The notes beneath the pieces were generated by a model. The model saw only the letters and a list, made by a program, of their open reading frames with translations, made no database searches and was not told the origin of the DNA. Positions 44,700-54,511 of a stretch of 64,000 bases of DNA are shown piece by piece. This DNA is from Simplicispira hankyongi (GTDB lineage: Bacteria > Pseudomonadota > Gammaproteobacteria > Burkholderiales > Burkholderiaceae_C): NCBI RefSeq assembly GCF_003570885.1, contig NZ_QXJC01000004.1:1-64000 (forward strand), written 5' to 3'. The position numbers were made by a program, and so were the translations under genes. Every line of letters starts with the position of its first letter. The stretch's first letter is position 1.

Positions 44700-45131
44700 T
44701 TAATGCGCCGGTTTGAAGGTTGTTTGCAACCCGGCGGTGTAGGCCGTTAGATCGGCCAGCGCCTGGGAATTCCAGGGCAGCGGCCTGGCGGCCATGGGCA
44801 TGACCATGCAGGCTTGCACCATCTCGTCCAGGTACACACTTTTGCGGCCAAGCTGGTCACGGGCCATGGCTACCGTGTGGGGGTACGGTTGGGCAAAACT
44901 TGCTCCAAAGGCCGCATGGTTGGTATGGCAGGACGCGCAGGACATCCCGTTCGTGGAGAGTTTCGTGTCGTTGAACAGCGCCATCCCAGCCTTGGCGTGG
45001 CCCTTTAAAGGCTGGTAGCCGGGTGGGCGAATGGTAGATGCCGCCGGATCGGGGCCGGCAAACCCCAGGGTGGCCGCCAAAGCGAGCCCTGTGGCAATGA
45101 GCGTGCGCCAAGCGAACGGGTTGGATTTCAT
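44700..45131 (-). CDS. Periplasmic c-type cytochrome (single haem)
   Basis: 143 aa. A signal peptide ends near GFAG, the haem-binding motif is CASCH in NGMSCASCHTNHAAFG, and a possible axial Met is in CMVMPMAARPLPW. The sequence around the haem resembles MauG/di-haem peroxidase C-terminal domains, but only one motif is present. ATG 45131 has AGGAGG upstream. Confidence 0.85.
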   Translation of the reverse strand: MKSNPFAWRTLIATGLALAATLGFAGPDPAASTIRPPGYQPLKGHAKAGMALFNDTKLSTNGMSCASCHTNHAAFGASFAQPYPHTVAMARDQLGRKSVYLDEMVQACMVMPMAARPLPWNSQALADLTAYTAGLQTTFKPAH

Positions 45132-45162
45132 GGGACGCCTCCTGTTGACCGTGAACACGTAT

Positions 45163-45170
45163 TAAGAGGC
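45163..45170 (-). promoter_or_regulatory. GCCTCTTA motif before the cytochrome gene
   Basis: Same octamer as at 43480-43473, on the minus strand, in the 217-nt divergent region between the cytochrome and the Lys-Cys peptide gene. Confidence 0.3.
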
Positions 45171-45348
45171 CGTGGGCGGCCCAAACGATTCGCGGCCAGC
45201 CACATTTTTTGCACGGTTTGTTGCTGGGTACATCGCTTTGCCTGCAGCAGGCCCGGCTTTTTTCTCTTTCCGCGAACCCAAAGGCCACGATGCCTTCTCT
45301 TAACCGGGGAGGAACGTCCTCAACCACGCATCTATTCAGGAGAACCGT

Positions 45349-45600
45349 ATGAAAACCCAACTGACGCTGGCCTCGCTGGCCGTATTGACCGCTGCAACAC
45401 TGGCACTGCCCGCAGCAGCCCAGGACACCTCCGGTCAAGCCAAATGCGCACCCAGCGCCATGGCGAAATGTGGTGCCAAAGGGGCAGCGAAATGCCACGT
45501 AAAAAAGTACCCCGTGAAGAAGGCTGCCAAGTGCGGCGCCAGCAAGTGCGCTCCTAAATGCGCTCCGAAGTGCGGCCCCAAGTGCGCGCCCAAGAGCTGA
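45349..45600 (+). CDS. Secreted Lys-Cys repeat peptide
   Basis: 83 aa. A clear signal peptide (MKTQLTLASLAVLTAATLAL, cleavage after AAA near residue 24) leaves a mature peptide of about 58 residues. It contains eight cysteines, every one preceded by Lys: KCAP, KCGA, KCHV, KCGA, KCAP, KCAP, KCGP, KCAP. No other Cys and almost no acidic residues. Such peptides recall bufferin and HvfA-type metallophore precursors, but the usual DUF692 modifying enzyme is not nearby. AGGAG precedes ATG 45349. Copper or other metal binding is a reasonable inference; the family is not one I can name. Confidence 0.75.
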   Translation: MKTQLTLASLAVLTAATLALPAAAQDTSGQAKCAPSAMAKCGAKGAAKCHVKKYPVKKAAKCGASKCAPKCAPKCGPKCAPKS

Positions 45601-45605
45601 ACTTG

Positions 45606-46331
45606 ATGCAGAAAGCCTCGCCGCGCCCAACCAAGTCGGGCGCCTTTTTGCCGGCAGCAGGGCTGCGCTTGCTGGAGGCCTACGCGGGCGTGGCGGCGCG
45701 CGGCGAGCACCTGCTGGGCCGGTTGCTGGCGGGCCAGGCACCAAGGCAGTGGGCCCACTACCCGCAAGACGATGCTGTCGACCGGGCCAGCGGCTACCAA
45801 TGGTTCTACCACTCGCACAGCCCTGAAGACCGGCCGGGCGCGGCAGAGCATGGGCACATCCACCTGTTCGCCCGAAAGCCCCTCTGGGGCCGGCGACTGC
45901 AGTCAGGGTCGGAACGGGCGTTTGCCGAGTTGTGTGGCAACCCAGCCGCCAAGCCGCAGACACGGCACCTGCTCGCCATCGGGTTCAACGCCAAGGGTTT
46001 GCCCATTTCGCTGTTCACGGTGAACAGTTGGGTCACGGGCGATTTGATGCTGGGAGCAAACCTGACACTGGAACTGCTCTCCTCGATGGCGCTCGACTCC
46101 GGGTATTCCGAGGTCGATGCGGTCATCGAGTCGGTCGTTCGGCTCTGCGCGCCGCAGTTGCAGGCGTTGATGCAGCGGCGAGACAACGCCTTGCGCTCGC
46201 ATCCCGCTCCCGGCAAACTGCAAGACGAAGCGCTGGAACTGCTCTCGGAGGTGCGCATTGATCTGGATGCAAGGCTGCTGGCCTTGTCGGCAGCTTCCCA
46301 GACCCGGCACCCAAGCCCGGTGCGGGATTGA
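45606..46331 (+). CDS. Conserved hypothetical protein (possibly DUF6969-like)
   Basis: 241 aa, cytoplasmic, 5 nt after the Lys-Cys peptide gene, so in its operon. Conserved-looking parts are [32 protein letters not shown] with closely spaced His residues, and [21 protein letters not shown] recall a family of this shape (DUF6969) but cannot confirm it. ATG 45606 follows AGAGCTGA. The His-rich motif and the position suggest a role in maturing or handling the peptide; that is speculative. Confidence 0.65.
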   Translation: MQKASPRPTKSGAFLPAAGLRLLEAYAGVAARGEHLLGRLLAGQAPRQWAHYPQDDAVDRASGYQWFYHSHSPEDRPGAAEHGHIHLFARKPLWGRRLQSGSERAFAELCGNPAAKPQTRHLLAIGFNAKGLPISLFTVNSWVTGDLMLGANLTLELLSSMALDSGYSEVDAVIESVVRLCAPQLQALMQRRDNALRSHPAPGKLQDEALELLSEVRIDLDARLLALSAASQTRHPSPVRD

Positions 46332-46420
46332 TCCCGGCCAAGCATTCCCCTTCTTCCATTCTGTTTCTTCGCAAAACCCCTGCGCTCGCGCGCGACGTGC
46401 GGTTTTCTACAATCGCACCC

Positions 46421-47494
46421 ATGCAAACCGCCCCCTACACCCGCGCCCAGCAGCTCCCCGCTCTTCTTGAAAAGCGCATCGCCATCCTCGACGGCGCCAT
46501 GGGCACCATGATCCAGCGCTTCAAGCTGGGCGAGGCGCAGTACCGGGGCGAGGGCTATAGCGGGCCGGGCAGCGTGGGCGAGCGCTTCAAGGATTTTCCG
46601 CGCGACGTGAAGGGCAACAACGAACTGCTCAGCCTCACGCGACCGGACGTGATTCGCGACATCCACGAGCGCTATCTGGCCGCTGGCGCCGATTTGATCG
46701 AGACCAACACCTTCGGCGCGACGACGATTGCGCAGGAGGACTACGGCATGGCCGACCTGGCGCGCGAAATGAACCTCGCCTCGGCCAGGCTGGCGCGTGC
46801 CGCCTGCGACAAATTCAGCACGCCCGATCATCCGCGCTTTGTCGCCGGAGCCCTTGGCCCCACGCCCAAGACCGCCAGCATCAGCCCCGATGTGAACGAC
46901 CCCGGCGCCCGCAACATCACCTTCGAGCAGCTGCGCGCGGCCTACTTCGAACAGACCGAAGCGCTGATCGAAGGCGGGGCCGACGTGATTCTGGTGGAAA
47001 CGATTTTCGACACGCTCAACGCCAAGGCGGCGCTGTTCGCCATCGACGAGGTGTTCGAGAAAACCGGTGAACGCCTGCCCATCATCATCAGCGGCACGGT
47101 GACCGACGCCTCGGGCCGCATCCTTTCGGGCCAGACCGTGACGGCCTTCTGGCACAGCGTGCGCCACGCCCGCCCGCTGGCCGTGGGCCTGAACTGCGCG
47201 CTGGGCGCCGCGCTGATGCGCCCCTACATCCAAGAGCTGGCCAAGGCCGCGCCGGATACGTTCATCAGCTGCTACCCCAATGCGGGCCTGCCCAACCCCA
47301 TGAGCGACACTGGCTTCGACGAGACACCCGACGTGACCAGCCGCCTGGTGCACGAGTTCGCCGCCGAGGGCCTGGTGAACATTGTGGGCGGCTGCTGCGG
47401 CACGACGCCGGACCATATCGCGGCAATTGCCGCCGGTGTGGCCCAGGACGCACCGCGCCTGCGGCCCTTCTACCGCGAGCCGCAGCCGGCCTGA
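46421..47494 (+). CDS. metH1: Methionine synthase part 1: homocysteine-binding domain
   Basis: 357 aa, corresponding to the N-terminal homocysteine S-methyltransferase domain of MetH. It has [20 protein letters not shown] and the zinc ligands Cys in GLNCALGA and Cys-Cys in [10 protein letters not shown]. The cobalamin and folate parts are encoded 9.7 kb away at 57214-59988. ATG 46421 is chosen over the open frame from 46328 because the family starts with this segment. No riboswitch is visible in front of it. Confidence 0.9.
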   Translation: MQTAPYTRAQQLPALLEKRIAILDGAMGTMIQRFKLGEAQYRGEGYSGPGSVGERFKDFPRDVKGNNELLSLTRPDVIRDIHERYLAAGADLIETNTFGATTIAQEDYGMADLAREMNLASARLARAACDKFSTPDHPRFVAGALGPTPKTASISPDVNDPGARNITFEQLRAAYFEQTEALIEGGADVILVETIFDTLNAKAALFAIDEVFEKTGERLPIIISGTVTDASGRILSGQTVTAFWHSVRHARPLAVGLNCALGAALMRPYIQELAKAAPDTFISCYPNAGLPNPMSDTGFDETPDVTSRLVHEFAAEGLVNIVGGCCGTTPDHIAAIAAGVAQDAPRLRPFYREPQPA

Positions 47495-47506
47495 GTTGCA
47501 GCGACC

Positions 47507-48406
47507 CTAGCCGTGCGCCGGTGTCGGAGGCAGCGGTATCCATTCATCGTGGTCATCGGGCGGCAGGGCAAAGCGCCCGGCCGCCCAGTCGGCCTTGGCC
47601 TGCTCGATGCGTTCTTTGCGCGAGGAGACGAAGTTCCAGAACAGATGGCGCGGCCCCAGTGGCTCGCCGCCCAGCAGCATGACCGTAGCGGACGCGGGCG
47701 CGGTGAGGGCGCCGGTGGCGCCCTGCGCGAACACCAGCATCTGGCCGGCGGTGTAGCGCGTGCCTTCGTACGCGATTTCTCCGCGTGCCACATAGGCAGC
47801 ACGCTCGCTGTAGCCGTCTGGCAAGGCCAGCGTCGCCCCGGCCTGCAGCTCGGCGTGCACATAGAACAAGGGCGATAGCGTTTGCACCGGGCTGCCCAAA
47901 CCGTAGACCGTGCCGGCAATCACGCGCAGCCATACGCCGCCATCGTCCCGCACAGGCAGCGCATCGGCAGGCGTGTGGGCGAACGCGGGTTCGCATTCTT
48001 CCAGTTCTTCGGGGAGCGCCACCCAGGACTGCAGCAGCTCCAGCCCGCCACCGGCAAACGACGCCGGGTGCTCAAAGCGCTCGGAATGGGTGATGCCGCG
48101 CCCGGCCGTCATCCAGTTCACGGCGCCGGGCTGGATGCGCGTGTGCGTGCCCAGGCTGTCGCGGTGGACGATTTCACCGCTGAGCAAATAGCTCACCGTC
48201 GCCAGGCCAATGTGCGGATGCGGCCGCACGTCGGCAGCGCGCGTGTCCTCGGCGGCCAGCGTGACGGGGCCAGCGTGGTCGAAGAAGACAAACGGGCCGA
48301 CGCTACGGCGGGCAGCTGCGGGCAACAGGCGCCGTACCGTCAGGCCATGGCCCAGGTCGGCGGCGCGGGGGGTGATGAGGGTGGGGGCAGTGCTTGGCAT
48401 GGACAC
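47507..48406 (-). CDS. Pirin family protein
   Basis: 299 aa bicupin. The metal site motif is DVRPHPHIGLATVSYLL and GIVHRDSLG-like EIVHRDSLGT, followed by NWMTAGRGITHSERF. The C-terminal cupin ends WNFVSSRKERIEQAKADW, typical of pirins. Some pirins have quercetinase activity; the role here is unknown. ATG 48400 is an alternative start two codons later. Confidence 0.9.
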   Translation of the reverse strand: MSMPSTAPTLITPRAADLGHGLTVRRLLPAAARRSVGPFVFFDHAGPVTLAAEDTRAADVRPHPHIGLATVSYLLSGEIVHRDSLGTHTRIQPGAVNWMTAGRGITHSERFEHPASFAGGGLELLQSWVALPEELEECEPAFAHTPADALPVRDDGGVWLRVIAGTVYGLGSPVQTLSPLFYVHAELQAGATLALPDGYSERAAYVARGEIAYEGTRYTAGQMLVFAQGATGALTAPASATVMLLGGEPLGPRHLFWNFVSSRKERIEQAKADWAAGRFALPPDDHDEWIPLPPTPAHG

Positions 48407-48661
48407 TTTGTAGCGCAGAACCCGTGCCTATGCCGCGAACACTGCGTTGCACGCTTGGGGCCTATGCCCCCTGCAGCCATGAGAAGGCATGTGTCACTAT
48501 GAAGAACATAGCTGTATACGCACGTTGGTATTGCCCTGAATGGCAAAAAACCTCACATTTCTGCTGCGAATGCACCATGGGTACAGGCCGCGATTTGCTG
48601 CAGGCCCGCCAGGACCCGCTGCAGCAGCTGGCCGTACTGAGGGCCAGCGGGCCGCTGCCGC

Positions 48662-50047
48662 TCAGCGGCCTGCCGCGCCCGCCTCGCGCGCACCCACACT
48701 GCGCCGGATGTCGGCATGGCGCGTGCGCGTGATGGGGTAGGCCAGCAATAAGGGGACGGCCAAGCCAAGGCACAGCGCCGGGAGAATGCTGGTCATCAGG
48801 GCGATACCCTGCAGCGCCTGAGTCGATTGCGCGACGTTGGGCACATAGCCGGTCATGTCCAGCATGCCTGCCACCAGCACGGTGGCCACGGTGCGTGCGA
48901 GTTTGTCCACCAGGCCATAGAGGCCGTAGTACATGCCCGTCTTGCGCTCGCCTACCTGCATGTGGCCGTGGTCGATGGTGTCGGGCACCATGGCAAACGG
49001 CACAATCCAGTGCGCTCCCATGCCGATGCCTATCACGACCAGAAGCACGGTCACCGTGGACTGCTGGCCAGGCCCCACGCCATAGAGCGCCGCCAGACCT
49101 GCGATGCACAGCAACAGGCCCAGGATGTAGGCCCAGTTCTTCTCCCAGCGGTCCACCACCCGTTTCCACGCAAACAGCGAAAGGCCCACCACGCCCAACA
49201 GGATGGCCATGAACCGGGGCAGATCGCCCTTGTTGCCCTGCAATTGGTAGATCACGAAATACGCCAGGGACGCCTGCACCAGCGTTAGCCCCAGGCGCAC
49301 CAGGCCCACCGCGCCCACCAGCATCAGGAAAGGCCGGTTGCGCAAGGTCTCGCGCAGGGTCGCGCGCACCGAGTCCCAGGCCGCACGGGTATCGGCGCTT
49401 TCGGGCTGCGCGGTGGCGTCGGGCTCGCGTACCCGCCAGGCCACCACCGCCACGGCCACGCCGGCTGCCAACCCGAAGCAGGCGCCCGCCAGGGCGTAGC
49501 CTGTGCTTGCGTCGGGCGCGGTGCGCACCAGCACCGGCATGAGCACACTGCCCGCAAAAAACCCAAGCAGCGCGCCCATCGAGGCAAAGGCAGTGAGGCT
49601 CGTGCGCTCGTCGTAGTCGTGCGTCAGGTTGGCGGCCATGGCCTGGTAGGGCAGTTGCACCAGGGTCATGACGGTGTCGAACACCGTGTAGGTGATGGCG
49701 ATCCACAGGAAAGCCGCCCACGGACTGAGGCCGGGCGGCACCATCCATACGGCAGCGGCAGCCAGGCCCAGCGGGAGGGCGCCATAGATCAGGTAAACCC
49801 GGTGGCGCCCGTGGCGGGACCGGGTGCGATCAGTCAACCAGCCAAACAGCGGGTCGTTGACGGTGTCCCACACCTTGCCCACCAGCAGCGCGGCACCCGC
49901 AACGGCTGGGGGCACCAGCGCCACGTCGGTGTAGAAGAGCATGAGCAGAAAGCTCATCGAGGCGACCAGCATCTGCAGGCCGATGTTGCCTATGGCGTAA
50001 CTCAGTTTGGTGTCGGTCGAGAGCCGGGTTGGCGGTGTGGCAGGCAT
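48662..50047 (-). CDS. MFS transporter, glycoside-pentoside-hexuronide (MelB-like) type
   Basis: 461 aa with twelve predicted helices. Family signs: LSYAIGNIGLQML near the start, the loop KVWDTVNDPLFGWLTDRTRSRHGRHR, PYQAMAANLTHDYDERTSL and PFAMVPDTIDHGHMQVGERKTGMYYG. Such carriers are cation symporters, often for sugars, but many beta-proteobacterial members have unknown substrates. It overlaps the AMP-binding enzyme gene upstream by one base, suggesting uptake and activation of one compound. Confidence 0.86.
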   Translation of the reverse strand: MPATPPTRLSTDTKLSYAIGNIGLQMLVASMSFLLMLFYTDVALVPPAVAGAALLVGKVWDTVNDPLFGWLTDRTRSRHGRHRVYLIYGALPLGLAAAAVWMVPPGLSPWAAFLWIAITYTVFDTVMTLVQLPYQAMAANLTHDYDERTSLTAFASMGALLGFFAGSVLMPVLVRTAPDASTGYALAGACFGLAAGVAVAVVAWRVREPDATAQPESADTRAAWDSVRATLRETLRNRPFLMLVGAVGLVRLGLTLVQASLAYFVIYQLQGNKGDLPRFMAILLGVVGLSLFAWKRVVDRWEKNWAYILGLLLCIAGLAALYGVGPGQQSTVTVLLVVIGIGMGAHWIVPFAMVPDTIDHGHMQVGERKTGMYYGLYGLVDKLARTVATVLVAGMLDMTGYVPNVAQSTQALQGIALMTSILPALCLGLAVPLLLAYPITRTRHADIRRSVGAREAGAAGR

Positions 50048-51735
50048 CAGGCAGCCTCGGACGCAGGGTGTGCATGCGGCCTGGTTTCCTGCGCGCTGCG
50101 CGTCGGCGCTGCCGTGTGAGGGCCGTGCACGGGGTCAGTGCTGCGGGGCTCTGCGGCCAGCATCAGTCGCACCTCGCGCCGCAGCATCTTGTTAAGGAAG
50201 CTGCGCGGTATCTCGTGGACCACACGAACATCGTCGGGCTGCATCTCCGCTGGCAGATTCCGCACCAGGAACTCCGCAACGTCGTGCGCCATGCTCTGCT
50301 GGCTGCGGCCATTGCGCCAGTGGTGCCGCAGACTCAGCACCAGCACGGCGTCGGCCCCGTGTTGCACCAGGCACGCCTCCTTGACGGCGGGGTGGCAGTG
50401 CGCCACTTCCTCGACCTCACGTGGGTTGAGCATCTGCCCGTTGCGGTGCACGCGATCGGCGCTGCGGCCCAGCACATGCAAGTAGCCTGCCGCGTCAAAG
50501 TAGCCTAGATCGCCCATCACCACCCACCCGTCGCGCAGGGTTTCCCGCGTCTTTTCCGGGTCAAACCAGTAGCCTTCGAACTGCACCGGCGTCTGTACCG
50601 TGATCAGGCCGATCTGGCCGACTGGCAAGGGCGCAAACTGCTCATCGCGGATGAGCACCTGCACCCCAGGTATCACATGGCCGACGCTGGAGAGAATGTC
50701 AGTGCCCAGTGGCATCCCCCGCGCATCCACATGCTCGTGGGGCAGCAGCCAGGTAACCGGGGGAAGCGCTTCCAGGCAGCCGTAGCCCTGCTGGAAGATG
50801 GGCCCGAAGCGGCGTATGGCTTCGGCGATCTTGGGTGCCGGCATCATTTCGGAGCCATAGGGCACGTGCGTGAGGGACGAGAGGTCGTACTGATCCAGCG
50901 TGGGTTCGTCCAGCAGGTCGATGATGGCCGAAGGCGACAGAAAGGCGCGCGACACGCGGTGCTGCGCGATCAGCCGGGCCAGGGTGGTGGCGCGGAAGTC
51001 TTCTGGCATGACCAGCGCGGCCCCCGCCAGCAGCGTGGGCAGCACCAGGCCAGAGCCTGGGCCGGTCAGCGGCAGGCCCAGCATGTGCACATCGGGCCCG
51101 TTGGCGGGTGGCTTGAAGTCGACGGCCTGTGAGATCAGGCGGACGCTGTCGAGGTATTTTCGGTGGCTGTAGCCAATGGCCTTGGGCAGGCCAGTGGTGC
51201 CCGAGGTCATGTGCAGAGCAAACACATCGGCTTCGTGCACATCGGCCGTGCCTGCTCTGGGTGTGTGCCGCGCCAGGGCCTGTTCGTAGTCGTCCCCCAA
51301 TGCCAGCAGGTGCAGGTGCGGCAGGCGTTCGCGCACAGCCTGCAGGATGGGGGCACTCAGCAGCGGATCGTGGATGAAAACGGTGGGCTGCACACGCTCG
51401 ATGGTCGAAAGCGCCGCGTCGGCGGGCAGGTGCTTGTGAAAGCTGGCGAAGATGGTGCCGTTTTCAAAAGTCGCCAGGCGGATTTCGTACTGTTCGCCGG
51501 TTTCCGGGAGCCAGGTGAACACAATATCCCCCTTGCGAACGCCTTGCGCCTGCATCCACGCCTGCAAACGCAGCACGCGATCCTGCAACTGGGCGTAGCT
51601 CAGAGTGCCACGCCGGTCGATAAGCGCAGGCCTTGTCGGGTACAGCCGATAAGCGAGCCTTGCAACCGCACGGGCCGTACGCAGACGTCGGAGCACGAAG
51701 CGCGTCATCAGGCTGCGCAGAGAGGGAAGGGCCAC
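50047..51735 (-). CDS. AMP-forming acyl-CoA synthetase-like enzyme
   Basis: 562 aa ANL superfamily. The P-loop is MTSGTTGLPKAIG, A5 region QGYGCLEALPPV, A7 DGWVVMGDLGYFD, A8 GRSADRVHRNGQMLNPREVE, and a probable catalytic Lys lies in SFLNKMLRREV. A basic N-terminus of about 30 residues precedes the domain, and the last 30 residues are low-complexity. Substrate (fatty or aromatic acid) cannot be told. Confidence 0.84.
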   Translation of the reverse strand: MALPSLRSLMTRFVLRRLRTARAVARLAYRLYPTRPALIDRRGTLSYAQLQDRVLRLQAWMQAQGVRKGDIVFTWLPETGEQYEIRLATFENGTIFASFHKHLPADAALSTIERVQPTVFIHDPLLSAPILQAVRERLPHLHLLALGDDYEQALARHTPRAGTADVHEADVFALHMTSGTTGLPKAIGYSHRKYLDSVRLISQAVDFKPPANGPDVHMLGLPLTGPGSGLVLPTLLAGAALVMPEDFRATTLARLIAQHRVSRAFLSPSAIIDLLDEPTLDQYDLSSLTHVPYGSEMMPAPKIAEAIRRFGPIFQQGYGCLEALPPVTWLLPHEHVDARGMPLGTDILSSVGHVIPGVQVLIRDEQFAPLPVGQIGLITVQTPVQFEGYWFDPEKTRETLRDGWVVMGDLGYFDAAGYLHVLGRSADRVHRNGQMLNPREVEEVAHCHPAVKEACLVQHGADAVLVLSLRHHWRNGRSQQSMAHDVAEFLVRNLPAEMQPDDVRVVHEIPRSFLNKMLRREVRLMLAAEPRSTDPVHGPHTAAPTRSAQETRPHAHPASEAA

Positions 51736-52065
51736 CGAGGTCTCCTGGAAGTGCCATGTAGTCGGGGCAGTCTTCCATGGCGCACTGTAGCCAGACGCTA
51801 CCAGTTGTACGCTGGCGTATCACGGTGTTTCCGCCGGGGCTGTGCGGTCGTTCTAGGTGCCTGAACGGCAGGTGTGCAGGTTTGTGTGTCGCCATCACAC
51901 CACATCGGAACCGCCGTTCGGGAAAGTCAAAAAACCGCCAGGGTCGGATCGCGACGCACTGGCGGTGGTTCGGGTAACAGCGGACACGGATGGGGCCGGC
52001 CGCTACCAACAGGCTCCTCAGATCCTAGAACTCAAGCGCCTGTCACACTTCGATTGCAGGTAATG
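51736..52065. other. Intergenic region upstream of the synthetase gene
   Basis: No gene supported. It contains a 7-bp inverted repeat ACCGCCA...TGGCGGT around 51928-51967 with a long loop, and shorter near-palindromes. It must hold the promoter of the synthetase-MFS pair and the end of gdhA transcription. Confidence 0.45.
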
Positions 52066-53373
52066 TCATGGGTACAGGCCGCGCATCTCGCGGGCATGGA
52101 GCATGCGCGTGCAGGCGACGATGAAGGTGGCAGTGCGCAGGCTGACCTTGTGCTCTTGCGCCGTCTGCCAGATGCCGGCAAACGCCTCTTTCATGATGCG
52201 CACCAGGCGGGCATTGATTTCGTCTTCCGTCCAGAAAAAACTGGAGAAATCCTGCACCCACTCGAAATAGCTCACCGTCACGCCGCCAGCGTTGGCGATC
52301 ACGTCGGGCAGCACCAGCACGCCGTTGTCGTGCAGGATGTCGTCGGCCTCGGGGGTGGTGGGGCCGTTGGCGCCTTCGATGATCAGCTTGGCGTGGATCT
52401 TGGGGGCGTTCTCTGCGGTGATCTGGCTCTCGAGCGCGGCGGGGATCAGGATTTCGCAGGGCACGCCCCAGAAGTCTTCGTCCGCCAGTTTTTCGGCGCC
52501 GGGGAATCCGGCCACGCCGCCCGTGCTGGCCACATGCGCGAGCAGTGCGACAGCATCCATGCCGCCCTCATGGGCGATGGTGCCTGTGTGGTCTTGCACC
52601 GCGACGAGGCGGGCGCCCACGTCGCAGAACAACTTGGCCGCGGTGCCGCCCACATTGCCAAAGCCCTGCACGGCCACGCGGGCGCCGTCGATTTTCAGGC
52701 CCGTGTGGTGCGCCGCTTCCAGGCCCACGGTGAACACCCCGCGGCCCGTGGCTTCGCGCCGGCCCAGCGAGCCGCCCAGGTCCACGGGCTTGCCGGTGAC
52801 CACGCCCGTAGCGGCTTCGCCCGTGTTCATGGAGTAGGTGTCCATCATCCAGGCCATGATCTGTTCGTTGGTGTTCACATCGGGCGCGGGGATGTCCTTG
52901 GTCGGGCCGATGATCAGGCCGATCTCGCTGGTGTAGCGGCGCGTCAGGCGTTCGAGTTCGCCGCGCGAGAGGGTCTTGGGATTCACGCGGATACCGCCCT
53001 TGGCACCGCCGTACGGCACGTTGACGGCGGCCGTCTTGACCGACATCCAGGCCGACAGCGCCATCACTTCCGACAGCGTCACCTCCTGGTGAAAACGCAC
53101 GCCGCCCTTGCCGGGCCCGCGCGAGAGGTTGTGCTGCACGCGGTAGCCCTCGAAGTGGGCAATAGTGCCGTTGTCCAGTTCGATGGGAACATCGACGATC
53201 AGGATGCGCTTGGGGCGCTTCAAGGTTTCTACCCAGCGCGACAGCGAGCCCAGGTAGGGCGTGACGCGGTCAACCTGTTTGAGGTAATTGCCCCAGGGGC
53301 CGAGGTGGTCGGCCTGCAGATACGAGGGCAGGGGATGGCTGGGCAATGTGCCTGAGCCAGACGCTTGTTGCAT
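52066..53373 (-). CDS. gdhA: Glutamate dehydrogenase (Glu/Leu/Phe/Val family)
   Basis: 435 aa, hexameric-type length. Catalytic Lys lies in [11 protein letters not shown], the substrate motif is [30 protein letters not shown] follows, and the Rossmann motif is [11 protein letters not shown]. It interconverts glutamate and 2-oxoglutarate plus ammonia. Cofactor preference is not clear from these motifs. It links ammonia from the hut pathway with the TCA cycle. Confidence 0.92.
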   Translation of the reverse strand: MQQASGSGTLPSHPLPSYLQADHLGPWGNYLKQVDRVTPYLGSLSRWVETLKRPKRILIVDVPIELDNGTIAHFEGYRVQHNLSRGPGKGGVRFHQEVTLSEVMALSAWMSVKTAAVNVPYGGAKGGIRVNPKTLSRGELERLTRRYTSEIGLIIGPTKDIPAPDVNTNEQIMAWMMDTYSMNTGEAATGVVTGKPVDLGGSLGRREATGRGVFTVGLEAAHHTGLKIDGARVAVQGFGNVGGTAAKLFCDVGARLVAVQDHTGTIAHEGGMDAVALLAHVASTGGVAGFPGAEKLADEDFWGVPCEILIPAALESQITAENAPKIHAKLIIEGANGPTTPEADDILHDNGVLVLPDVIANAGGVTVSYFEWVQDFSSFFWTEDEINARLVRIMKEAFAGIWQTAQEHKVSLRTATFIVACTRMLHAREMRGLYP

Positions 53374-53517
53374 GAAGATTTCCTTGTGGGATCAGTCGAA
53401 GCGCGAAGCATAGGCCTGTGAAATGCCGATGTCCAAGGCAGCGCAGTTACAAGTTTATGCACGCCGCGCATAGTCTGGCGTCCGGTCGGACAGGCGAAAG
53501 CCTGCAAGAATCGCCGT

Positions 53518-53964
53518 ATGTCTTTCACTGCCTTGATTCCCGGCCTCCACGGCCTGCGCCGCCGAGTGGTGTATGTCACCGTCTACGAGATCATCGCCAT
53601 CGCCGTCGCCACATGGGGTCTGGCCGCAGCAACAGGCCAGGGCGCCGCGCATTCCGCCGTCATCTCGGCCGCATCCTCAGCCGTTGCCGTGCTGTGGAAC
53701 CTGGTATTCAACACCCTGTTCGAACGCTGGGAAGCGCGCCAGAGCGTGCGTGGCCGCAGCTTGGCGCGGCGCGTGGCGCATGCCATCGGTTTCGAGGGCG
53801 GATTGGTGCTGTTTTTGGTGCCGCTGTTTGCCTGGTGGTTTGGCGTCAGCCTGTGGCAGGCGCTGGTGATGGACCTGGGGCTGGTGGTGTTTTTCCTCTG
53901 CTACACCTTTGTCTTCAACTGGTGTTTCGACCGGGTGTTTGGCCTGCCGGCCTCGGCCGCTTGA
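53518..53964 (+). CDS. PACE family efflux transporter (AceI-like)
   Basis: 148 aa, four helices in two repeated BTP (bacterial transmembrane pair) domains. The first has RRVVYVTVYEIIAIAVATWGL with the essential Glu in helix 1, and the second has ARRVAHAIGFEGGLVLFLVPLFAW; each ends with NLVFNTLFERWEAR or NWCFDRVFG-type segments. PACE proteins export chlorhexidine and short diamines. It is divergent from gdhA. Confidence 0.88.
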   Translation: MSFTALIPGLHGLRRRVVYVTVYEIIAIAVATWGLAAATGQGAAHSAVISAASSAVAVLWNLVFNTLFERWEARQSVRGRSLARRVAHAIGFEGGLVLFLVPLFAWWFGVSLWQALVMDLGLVVFFLCYTFVFNWCFDRVFGLPASAA

Positions 53965-54068
53965 GCAGGCGCTTGGCAAGACGCACTTACCCAGCCAAAT
54001 GTGCTGCGTTCAATGCAGGCGAATCTGCATGCACGCTGAAGCTTGGCCCTTTGAGAAAGCAGGACATC

Positions 54069-54404
54069 ATGGCACGTCCCTACATCGCCCCCACTTCGCG
54101 CCTGATGGTGGCGGCAGGCTTTGCACTCTGCGCTGCCCTGGCGCAAGCAGCGAGTGGTTTTTGGGTCAGCCAGAGCCAAGAGGCTTTGGTCACCCCCGGT
54201 ATGAGCATGGCAGAGGTCCGCGACGCATTGGGCCATCCGACACAGTTCATCAAATACCGCAACCAGCCCGGTCCCACCTTTACGTACCGCGTGCTTGGCA
54301 CCGTCGACACCCTTTTTGACGTTGATTTTGATGCGAAGGGGCAGGTGGTTTCCACCAACGAACGCATCGTTCCGCTGGATGGAGATAGCGCCCACGATCG
54401 CTGA
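54069..54404 (+). CDS. BamE/OmlA-like small exported protein
   Basis: 111 aa. A signal peptide ends near AQA (residue 26-28). The mature part ALVTPGMSMAEVRDALGHP and TYRVLGTVDTLFDVDFDAKGQV follow the SmpA/OmlA fold pattern of BamE. The usual lipobox Cys is absent, so it is a soluble periplasmic relative rather than the core Bam subunit. Confidence 0.75.
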   Translation: MARPYIAPTSRLMVAAGFALCAALAQAASGFWVSQSQEALVTPGMSMAEVRDALGHPTQFIKYRNQPGPTFTYRVLGTVDTLFDVDFDAKGQVVSTNERIVPLDGDSAHDR

Positions 54405-54464
54405 GCGGGCGGTTCTGTAGGCAGCGCACCGACAGGCCCGCCGCCAGGCCTGCCGTCAGGTGCA

Positions 54465-54486
54465 TCCTTGGGCAAGCGCCCAAGGA
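54465..54486. terminator. Bidirectional hairpin between BamE-like gene and icd
   Basis: TCCTTGGGC and GCCCAAGGA form a perfect 9-bp stem with an AAGC loop. A smaller 6-bp hairpin (54433-54452) precedes it. It separates two convergent genes, as expected for a shared terminator, though T-runs are missing. Confidence 0.5.
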
Positions 54487-54511
54487 CACAACCACCCAAG
54501 GACAACCGCTA

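Noticed and set aside
46332-46420. Cobalamin or SAH riboswitch before metH part 1
   Set aside because: Only 89 nt of leader, with no matching conserved boxes.
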